NCBI GenBank assembly: GCA_963575645.1
Contig: OY754464.1
Coordinates: 83,054,948 to 83,118,947 of the forward strand
Reading direction: 5' to 3'
Length of the DNA: 64,000 bases
Source of the DNA: Xanthostigma xanthostigma
Lineage: Eukaryota > Arthropoda > Insecta > Raphidioptera > Raphidiidae
In this document: piece after piece, positions 56,015 to 64,000 of the stretch
How the letters are laid out: every line of letters begins with the position of its first letter
Numbering within the stretch: position 1 is the first letter of the stretch
Program-made: the position numbers and the translations under genes
Notes under the pieces: generated by a model
The model's input: the letters and a program-made list of their open reading frames with translations, nothing else
Told to the model about the DNA's origin: nothing
Database searches by the model: none

Positions 56015-56500
56015 CTAGTGTGACCTGTGCGAATTATTCGCACTAAGTAAGTATAATAATTATCACTTTACAAAATTATTTTTTAAATATGATTGCAGGT
56101 ATTCAATTCGTTTCTAATTTTGCACACTGCTTATAACGTTCTTCTTTTTGTTGTATTACAATATGAAGCTCAGATGACAGATCGAAGAAATATTTTACTA
56201 AAATTGTCAAGTAGCAAAAGCGTTGAGCTAAGCCGTCAAGCATCATGCAGCATTGCTGTGACGTTGTTTAGCGTTTCTCGCTGTTTCAAAATTAAAGCCG
56301 TCAGATGGCAGACGTTGTTCAGCATTGCTGTATTTTAATTAATTTACAAAAACAAAAGCAATAATACATTTTTTAGTTGTCGATGTCAGTAGAGCAAGCA
56401 ATTATCTGTAAAATGATATATAATTTATGTGGAGAAATTGTGAGGTTTTTTCTAAAAAGGGAGGCAAACATTTTTAACCTTAGCGTATTACTATATATGA
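56015..56500 (-). mobile_element. Non-autonomous Helitron (HelB), copy 4
   Basis: Minus strand TCATATATAG at the right to hairpin and CTAG at the left, between A and T. Shortest copy, missing one internal unit and part of another. Confidence 0.88.
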
Positions 56501-58855
56501 TAGTTTAAACAGACCTGGAGATCAGTTATGTCTTCAACGTGTATGCATGTAGGTATACCCTCTATACAATATAAGAATGGCTTGGAGCTGTCCCTCGTCA
56601 ACATACTATACCACTATAGTTGTATGGAGACCACGACGGCCTCCTCTGAGTCAAGCCGACCAGACCAAAGCAGGTAGTTTTACCTTCTTCTTCGGGCGAT
56701 ACACGCATGTCTCTGTTCTGTACATGTGTGTGGAAGAGTGGTTGGCTTGCTTGGTCACGTCCAAGAAATAACGCTGGGGCTCAGAATTTAATACAGGACA
56801 TTGTTCTAAAAACTGCACTAGAATTCAGCCTGGAGATATTTTGTTATTTAAAAAAAATGGACCAATGATACCACCCTGAGGAAAGTTTATCCAGTCTCGG
56901 TGCTAACTTGAAGGCATTTGAAATCTTCGGAAGCTCAGCCCGAAACCAATATGTCATATATAATAGAACTCATGTATTTCCAACTTCTACTTCATCCTCA
57001 CTTCATGGCAGTCATAGATCAATCAGAAAAAAAAACTTAATAACTTGAGAACGTTATCAAACGTAGGTTTTCATTGACTAAGGTAGGTGGGAACATTAAA
57101 TGAGAGATATGGACTAAAAACTTGAAAATACGTGACTCGTGAGTAAGTTGGTTGAAAATACATGAGTCCTGCTTCAAACAAATCTTTATTCGACTTTCCT
57201 TTTGGATCTGCGTCTCCTTTATTAAATGGAGTGAAACAATTGTAAGAAGTTATAGAAATAGGGTAACCAAATTATCTTTCACGTTTGGTGGTAGCTTCTT
57301 TTTGGATGGCAATGGATTTTTGAGATGTTTTCCATCCCTTTAACCATCCCTTACATAACACACCCTACTGAATCTATTCGATATTTTTGATTTGGGTTTT
57401 TATACGATTTCTGATCTAAAAATCAACTTCCGGTGCTTAAAAAGAGTGGACTGTTTTAATTGAATATGAATCAGAAATAACAATAGTCCTTCGATGTACA
57501 AGGTTACATTGAAAATGTAGCCTACTGCATTAAGTGTTTTTTTTTTCAATAGCAGACAACTAGTGGCTGCAGAGAATGGCGTGGTACTTCTTGCTACCGA
57601 TACCTGATCGTTGTTTGTATTCAAATACATTTTAAGAACTTTTTTAATAGATTTTGTTGTTACAGCCGGTAATTCGTTTCGTACAGCATTCATTGTAGCT
57701 TTGAACGATATGTTCTTATCATTATAAATTTAAGAGACCTGATTTTTGTCTCTTTTTAGTTTATGCAATTCTGTCTTGTTGGAATGTCACCTCGCGATTT
57801 ATTGTAATAAGTAAAACAGGCAAATTTTAGTAATAATGTAGATAATCAAAAATATGTAATGACATAAAATGCGTCAAGAATCGAAAATAATTCTACTTTA
57901 TTGATTAATTTATGCGTATTATTTCCATCTACGTTAACTATTTTAAAATATTAATTTTGTAGTTACAACAATTATAGTCAAACTTTAAATCTTTCTTTAT
58001 TCTTAAATATATATATATATATACTTCGTACCTATAACCTAAAATATTATACAGTATGTACAGTTAAATAATGAAAGAGGCTTCAAGTCTCGAATGATGG
58101 TTGTGTTTACTGATTAGAGTTTTTGGTAGGGGATACCGATGAATTTTTATCAGAAAAAAAAACATTAATAGTGACCATTACTAAACTATTTGAACATGTG
58201 ATTTACTGATTTATATATATAAATGCGTCATCTGATATTTATTATCTCACTGAATCTATTTTCAGATTTCTTCGAGTTTTTCACAGAAGAAAATAAAATT
58301 GCGAAATCGGTACCTAATATTTTGGCATCGGATAAATTGTGCAATATTTTCGTTTGATCAGATTGGACAATCATTTTTTGAAAAATATGTTAACAGTATA
58401 CACTCGGTATAATAAGCATAACAAAGCACCATATACATCCAACCAAACAAAGAGTTTTTACCTGGGAGCGTCAAATTTCGGAACAAAAATGTTTCAAACA
58501 TGGCTCGTTCACTAGCTTAGGTAGAGATGATGCCGAACACAGACACAATACAAATAACTAAAATATACAGTAATGTAGATAGAGTATTACAAACGTTTGT
58601 TTGAAGCCAACATCCAGGTATAGAACTATCAACACTGTGTAAAAGAAAATCCTGTTCGCTGTGTGCCTGCTAAAAACACGAAAACGGCTGAACGGATTTG
58701 AATGCGGTTTTTATAATTCTAGAGAAAATACAAATTTTTAGAGACGAATCCGTCACTTTTCCTGTTATTTAAAGATATTTTTATCTATATATGATATAAA
58801 CAGGGTATGTTGACTGATGATTCAATTGAATAATTTTGTAGCAATAATAATTGTA
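56501..58855. other. Longest stretch without recognised repeats
   Basis: No segment pairs with another part of the window. Minus frame 57400-57693 (97 codons) and plus frames 56577-56771 and 57152-57343 have no recognisable domain. The minus strand at about 56790-56960 reads through several short protein-like stretches broken by frameshifts, perhaps a very old transposon. I cannot assign a gene. Confidence 0.4.
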
Positions 58856-59544
58856 CAGTGTAAACTCTTTATAACGAAACTCAAGGGACCGAGCATTTTT
58901 TATCGTTATAGAGTTACCGTTATATGGAGTGAAGAAAGAAAAACAACCAAATTAACAATAATCTTCAATGTACTGTATAATCTCTTTATAACGAATTTTA
59001 AGGGACCGAACATTTTTTTCGTTATAAAGAATTTTCGTTATATGAAGGGAAGCAGTGGCGGATCCAGGATTACGGCAAGGGGGGGGTCTTGAAAATTTTT
59101 TACTCATTTTGCAGAGAATTCATGAAAAACATGAAAAGCTTTTTTTTTTATTGCGCAGTAAGATTTTAATTTGAGATTTTTGATTCTCTGGAAGGGGGGG
59201 GTTTGAACCCGAAAACCCCCCCCGTGGATCCGCCACTGAAGGGAAGAAAGAAAAATAACCAATTTTCACAAAATTAATTTATTCCAAACACATATACCTA
59301 TAGTTTGGCGTCATCAAGTGCTTGTTGAATAGATGGTGATGGTTCAGAATGGTTCCTTTTTATGTCTGTAAACATTTGCTGACGCCTAAATATGAACATA
59401 TTTCTTCGTAATAGAGAATGGCTGTTGCGTTATAAAGAGGGTATTAATGTATAGGTTTTAAGGTAAACCAACCAAATCGTAAAAATTTCGACGTTATAGG
59501 GAGTTTTTCGTTATAACGAAGGACGTCATAAAGAGTTTACACTG
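58856..59544. mobile_element. pogo/Tigger-like MITE, TA-flanked
   Basis: CAGTGTAAACTCTTTATAAC to its complement at the right, between TA (58854-58855) and TA (59545-59546). This end type is characteristic of pogo/Tigger-class elements. Several internal TTCGTTATA phrases. Split by a hAT MITE at 59053-59238. No transposase. Confidence 0.85.
59053..59238. mobile_element. 186-bp hAT MITE nested in the Tigger-like MITE
   Basis: CAGTGGCGGATCCAGG to GTGGATCCGCCACTG, flanked by a perfect 8-bp duplication AAGGGAAG (59045-59052, 59239-59246). G8 and C9 runs lie inside. Confidence 0.9.
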
Positions 59545-60075
59545 TATTTTCAATTCCTTCCGTGTAAACGTACAGGTCATACGTTCGTAGATTATGCGAG
59601 TGATAATACTTACACTTTGATCATTTCTAGTCGCAACAAGTAATAAAAATTGACAGTTCGGCAAATCGAGTAACAGCCAATCAACAGTGAGTACTGAGTG
59701 GAACTAAACACATACTCTATCGGCTTTTAGAGATGTTGGCCTCAAATAAGCTGTACACTCCATCTCTTTAATTTATAATGTCCATCCAAAGCACGCAGGT
59801 ACCATACTTTGTGCATATAATAATACCAACAGTGCCTCTATGATTCTTTTCTTCCACCCATCACTTCATATCACATAATAAACGCATTGTGAAAGATTTA
59901 TGCCCAAACCTATTCAAGGATTCATCTTCAACATTATCCAGTACCTGGAATACAGTCGTCTGGATAATTTTTTTGGGGCTTTCGTGCAGAAACGTATTAG
60001 TTTTAGCGGTTGCCCAGTCGTTATCATGATGGGCCAAGAAAATGCAATCGTTATAGCCGAAATGTTTTGTGTTTG
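59545..60075. other. Unclassified sequence
   Basis: Nothing recognised. Confidence 0.4.
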
Positions 60076-60323
60076 TATAATACGCGCCACGAATCTAAAA
60101 GGCCCGGAAGTTAGATGCGAATTCGGGCTTGCGCTTGTTCAGTCTGTTGAAAAACTACAAACTCGCAACTCAACAAAACTAAAATAACAATAACAGCTCG
60201 ACAATAGCGTACTGGACTGTACTTTAAAGCAGGAAAGCGACAAGTGACAAAGGCAACGAGCGATCACGGCCAATCACCGACGAGTGCACGTCCCGTGCAG
60301 GTAGTTGGGAGGTGGTGGGAGTC
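60076..60323. mobile_element. MITE family D, copy 5, right-truncated
   Basis: The left end TATAATACGCGCCACG is intact. The sequence follows the other copies to GGTGGTGGGAGTCTCG and then switches to family G, losing the last 70 bp or so and the right terminus. Confidence 0.75.
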
Positions 60324-60329
60324 TCGGCT

Positions 60330-60592
60330 GAGCAAGCGTTGATTGTCTCTGAACAGAACACACGCTATGACGCAGTGTTTTGTTTGTGGACGCTTTTTCA
60401 TGTCGCCCACGTGACAAGATATTGTTCAAAACAAGCAAGAAAAAATAGCCCTGGTTCTAATTGTGAAATCCATCTTGTAACCTCGCACGTGAGCAAGCAG
60501 TGACGTCATTTCCAGCCTCGTAGCCTGCCGGTCGGCGAGCAAAAGTCCCAGCAGTGTTTCTGGCGGCTAAACTGGCCTCGTGTGTAGCGGCC
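60330..60592. mobile_element. Family G fragment with terminal repeat
   Basis: Begins within TGTCTCTGAACAGAACACAC and ends GCCTCGTGTGTAGCGGCC. Compared with 42690-43135 and 43977-44280 it defines the likely family G end GGCCGCTACACACGAGGC. Confidence 0.55.
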
Positions 60593-60596
60593 TTAA

Positions 60597-61014
60597 GAGT
60601 ATTCGTCCCTGCAAATACCCCCTGCACCCTTCATTTCAAATCTTTTCCCCTCGCCTAAAAACGGTTCGCGCTCTCCCGACGCTATTTTTAAAGCTAGAGG
60701 GTTCTGGTAAACGCCAAATGAAAGACAAAGAATCAGACTACAGATCCTTCAGGCGAATTTTTTGAAAAACAGTTTCGCCTACGTGTGAAATATTACGTAA
60801 CTTATTATTTTTTTCAAAAGGTTTAGTTTTTACAGGAATTTTTTTTCAAAAAATTCGCCTGAAGGATCTGTAGTCCGATTCTTTGTCTTTCATTTGGCGT
60901 TTACCAGAACCCTCTAGCTTTAAAAATAGCGTCGGGAGAGCGCGAACCGTTTTTAGGCGAGGGGAAAAGATTTGAGATGAAGGGTGCAGGGGGTATTTGC
61001 AGGGACGAATACTC
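60597..61014. mobile_element. TTAA-flanked foldback MITE, copy 2
   Basis: TTAA at 60593-60596 and 61015-61018. GAGTATTCGTCCCTGCA ends. Near-identical to 11641-12060, with a few base changes and a 2-bp length difference. Confidence 0.87.
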
Positions 61015-61663
61015 TTAAGTTAAAAACTATTAAAAACAAAGTTACTACATATTTTACTTATTTGTACATTTTGATTAATTATATTAGTGACTTTTGGATT
61101 AGTTCAAGCTCTTCATTTAAAAACTTTTATAATAAAATATCCCTCCTTTTTTCGTAGTTAAATTGGTATAAAGGTCAGTTGAAGAATTCACTGACTAGGT
61201 ACTTAATGTTTGGAAGTTTTGGTGTCTCGTTATTGTTGTATGCATTTGTAAATACCAAAAAAAAATTAAAGGAAACACAAAACTAAATAATAATTTCTTC
61301 GTGTCTATTTCTTAATCAGTATCAATGTTTATAAGACATGTGAACGGAAATGGTGTCATTTTTCAATTCTTTTTTTTTGTAAAAATAGCACGTTGTTGAA
61401 TTTATTAAATTGCTTACAAATTCAAAATAACTCACGCAATGCGTGCCAATAAAGTATGTTTTCAGCACTTTTCTCGTGCAACGTGTGTATAAAAATTTTG
61501 CAACTAATTAACACGCCAATTTTTAACTTAATTTATTAAAACTGCTTCGAAAATTTATTAATAATGTGAGTACTTTAGGTGCGTATTATATTATATTTTT
61601 GTTTTGTATAAAGTTGTTGGCAAATCGGAATTATGTTCATTGTTCAGATTTGTTCATTTCCAT
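61015..61663. other. Unclassified AT-rich sequence
   Basis: Nothing recognised. Confidence 0.4.
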
Positions 61664-62055
61664 TAGCGTTGCCAGACGTCCCTTTTTGGCGGGATGTCCC
61701 GATTTTTAAATCAAAATTAAATGTCCCGCTCGGGACAGGCTCAATCCCGCTTTTCGGGGATAACTCGACCGTGCGCGCAGCGTGCTGAGGAAACTTTTTT
61801 GATTTTGATTTCTGTTTTTTTTTTGTTCGGAAGACGAATAAGACTCAACTATTTAACGATAGGGTAAATCTGATTTTTGCTATCTATTGTCACGTAAATG
61901 TAATTTTAATTCAAATAAAAAGATAAATAGCTATTTGAAAACTTCTGATTATATACGTTTTTTTACTATGTCCCGCTTTCGACGAAAGAATCCCGCTGTT
62001 TTTACTCAAAGAGTTCCAAAATCCCGACTTGGCAAAAAAAAAATTGGCAACGCTG
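61664..62055. mobile_element. hAT MITE, copy 3, inserted at edge of family J
   Basis: TAGCGTTGCCAG to TTGGCAACGCTG with the perfect 8-bp duplication ATTTCCAT (61656-61663, 62056-62063). Interior colinear with 28324-28697. Confidence 0.9.
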
Positions 62056-62425
62056 ATTTCCATATACTTTTATTCTATACTGAGCATAGGAATAAAATCG
62101 CAATCGAACTATTAGGGTGCAAACTTATACTTCTGTCTTTTTTTACGCCGTAAGCACTGGCGTATCCAGGCGGACAAAACAAGCACGCGGGACCCGGCTT
62201 AAGAAATTTCTAATTTGCTCCCTCCTGGGCCAAAAACTGGGTACGCCCATGTTAACGTCATAGAAAAAGACAAAGTTTTTGAAACAGACATACTTTATTC
62301 AGATTGAATGCAAGTACATCAACCAATCCTATCATCGGAGAAATCAGGGAATTACATCGAAGAAAGGGACGCAGATATATTTTGTTGCGTTCACTCACAG
62401 CACATTGAGTAGATAGGCAATGATT
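62056..62425 (+). mobile_element. Family J repeat, copy 3
   Basis: CCATATACTTTTATTCTATAC to TTGAGTAGATAGGCAATGA. Inner GGCGTATCCAGGCGG / GGGTACGCCC pair present. It includes a short ATACTTTATTCAGATTG piece that copy 2 lacks. Confidence 0.65.
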
Positions 62426-62506
62426 CATAAGTTAAATAACTTCAATGCAAGAAAACAAAATTTAAAATGATAATATAAAAATGAATAGGGAAAATGTTCT
62501 TTTCTT

Positions 62507-62797
62507 TTGCCCATATTTACCGAGCACTATTAAAGATAAAAGTTACTAATCTTGGAACAAATTTATTCGTTAGAATAAAATTTACTTTTAATTCACCAAG
62601 CAAATTAACAGGTAGAGAAGTTAGTTAAAGAATGAATATACACTGCACTATACTCCTTGCTCTTTTTGTTGAATATTTAGACCTTCATCCAAAAATCCGA
62701 CCGATGGAGTTAGTGTAAACGTCAAAAAAAAAAGGTTCCCAAAATAATAATGTGTTATCCTAAACCGATTGCACACAAAACTTCCACTAACTTTAAC
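62507..62797. mobile_element. MITE family R, copy 2 (partial)
   Basis: CCCATATTTACCGAGCAC at the left, then the complement of 16330-16600 in order, ending around AACTTCCACTAACTTTAACG. The far terminus is lost. Confidence 0.6.
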
Positions 62798-63464
62798 GTT
62801 TTACACTCCACAAAAGGTTAATAAACAACACATAAATAAATCCACAAGAGCAACTGTAGATATAATACTCTACGTTTATAGGTTAACCTATGTGGCGACC
62901 ATTATTATTTTGTCAGGCGAATAAATATTTGTACCCTGGAAGTAAGACAGAATAGATTTATACCTGCGGTAAACATAATTATGGTTGGTGAATTGAATTA
63001 TTATTATTTATTCGGAGGAATAGTTACCTGAAGCTCGTTAATAAAGGTATTATAGGAGCTGCGACTGTTAAAACGAGTCACCTCATTACGGACAAGATAC
63101 TTACATTTTTTGCACGTACGTACCTCCTAAGAAATAGCTAATTTTTACTTCATAATCTAATCGCTCAGTTTTCAGCCATATTGGAATCTATTTGAATTAT
63201 TTACGAAAATTACGCCTACTTTGCTAAATGATTAGTAAAGTTGCATTTATTTTTATTTTACACACTAGTGCAAAATGTACCATTTTACCACTGCTATAGA
63301 AAATCAGCTGTTTTATAGGGGGATGTGCAAAAAGTTCATTTCTTTGTAAACCTCATTATAATTAACAAATTGTACTTACGCTTTGATTAATTATTTTTAA
63401 ACCACAAGATTTTTATCATTTATAGCTGCTAATAGTAGGTATTATTTGTACACTAAATATTTAT
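62798..63464. other. Unclassified, with an element X-related piece
   Basis: 62940-63036 is similar to the complement of 36474-36650, sharing TTATTCGGAGGAATA and AGGTATAAATCTATTCTG-type phrases in either orientation. No gene. Confidence 0.45.
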
Positions 63465-63628
63465 AAAAAATAAAGAATAGTTACTTCTTACCACAACAGT
63501 TTTATTAGCGGATGTACATTTCGGGAGCTATTCTCTCATCTTCAGCAAACACAAAACTCCCGAAGCTCCCGAAATGTACATCCGCTAATAAAACTGTTGT
63601 GGTAAGAAGTAACTATTCTTTATTTTTT
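63465..63628. repeat. Perfect 65-bp inverted repeat with 34-bp loop
   Basis: Arms 63465-63529 and 63564-63628 are exact complements, with TTACTTCTTACCACAACAG and GCGGATGTACATTTCGGGAG in the left arm. Perfection over 65 bp means recent origin or ongoing correction. Inverted termini of this kind occur in Penelope-like retroelements (family knowledge). No reverse transcriptase is nearby. Confidence 0.85.
63499..63557 (-). ncRNA. Hammerhead-ribozyme-like motif (tentative)
   Basis: On the minus strand CTGAAGA (63539-63545) fits the CUGANGA box, followed by a short GAG...CTC stem and GAA. Then ATG-TA-CAT forms a 3-bp stem III before a C at 63511 where a type I ribozyme would cut. The 12 bases before CTGA and the 12 after the cut site pair at nine positions around a 3x3 internal loop. 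Stem II is weak and flanked by unpaired bases, so activity is uncertain. Confidence 0.4.
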
Positions 63629-64000
63629 TATTTTTGTTTCAACCACAAGTATTTGTACTAAATATTTATGTTAATTGGTAATTCTTGAAAGAAAAATTCT
63701 AACAGATTTTTTCCTGAACTAAAAATTTATTATGCTTAAAAACAGCACTGCTGACAAAATTTCTTGTGCCCTGAAAAGAAATGGAAAATTGATTGTGTTA
63801 ATAAAACTAGTTCAGTAAATTTGAAAACTCTTTATTTGTTTAATTTATTCTATTGTGAAATAAGCACCTTCCAAATACAAAATGTCTCACTCATAAGAAT
63901 TCATTTATTTTTTTTCGATTGGTGAATTCGTCGTCTTTGTTTTTATTTTAGAATACTTTTGCTGATATTTTATGATGTCATATCACGTTACAGTTGTTAT
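63629..64000. other. Unclassified AT-rich right edge
   Basis: Nothing recognised. Confidence 0.4.

Overview
This is an AT-rich animal nuclear sequence, almost certainly an insect and most probably a lepidopteran. The evidence is a complete metazoan Polycomb-accessory gene (RYBP/YAF2 family), a canonical eukaryotic tRNA-Gly with pol III terminator runs, and an almost continuous carpet of non-autonomous transposons. The lepidopteran guess rests on the style of the Helitron ends and on repeat types I associate with that order, so it is inference.

Only two conventional genes can be supported. A single-exon RYBP homologue lies on the minus strand at 22218-22667, and a tRNA-Gly(GCC) on the minus strand at 11145-11215. 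Two decayed non-LTR retrotransposon reverse-transcriptase tails are at 7238-7731 and 50028-50330, both minus. Nearly every other open reading frame of 60-130 codons is a chance frame through a repeat; several recur only because the repeat recurs.

Layout: 1-11 kb holds a hAT-like MITE, a nested cruciform, TTAA-flanked and foldback MITEs, a tRNA-bearing Helitron, a LINE tail and three copies of one long repeat (family A). 11-22 kb holds the tRNA-Gly, more Helitrons and MITEs, and a cluster of MITEs ending in AAGTGAAA. 22-23 kb is the RYBP gene. 24.5-26.1 kb is a family A copy carrying a solo LTR and a TTA-flanked MITE, both datable from empty sites in sister copies. 28-33 kb holds two hAT MITEs with perfect 8-bp target duplications and more Helitrons. 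33.3-38.3 kb holds a diverged repeat followed by an exact 1,460-bp tandem duplication, one unit of which is split by a 1.2-kb foldback element. 38-64 kb contains nested MITEs, four copies of a second Helitron family with textbook ends, composite inverted structures, and near the right edge a perfect 65-bp inverted repeat with a possible hammerhead-ribozyme-like core.

The transposons appear to be mobilised by proteins encoded elsewhere, since no intact transposase, Rep/helicase or reverse transcriptase is present. The RYBP protein would act in the nucleus in a PRC1-type complex. Family names (A, D, G, H, J, L, M, N, Q, R, X, HelA, HelB) are my own labels. Edges of repeats without a visible target-site duplication are approximate.
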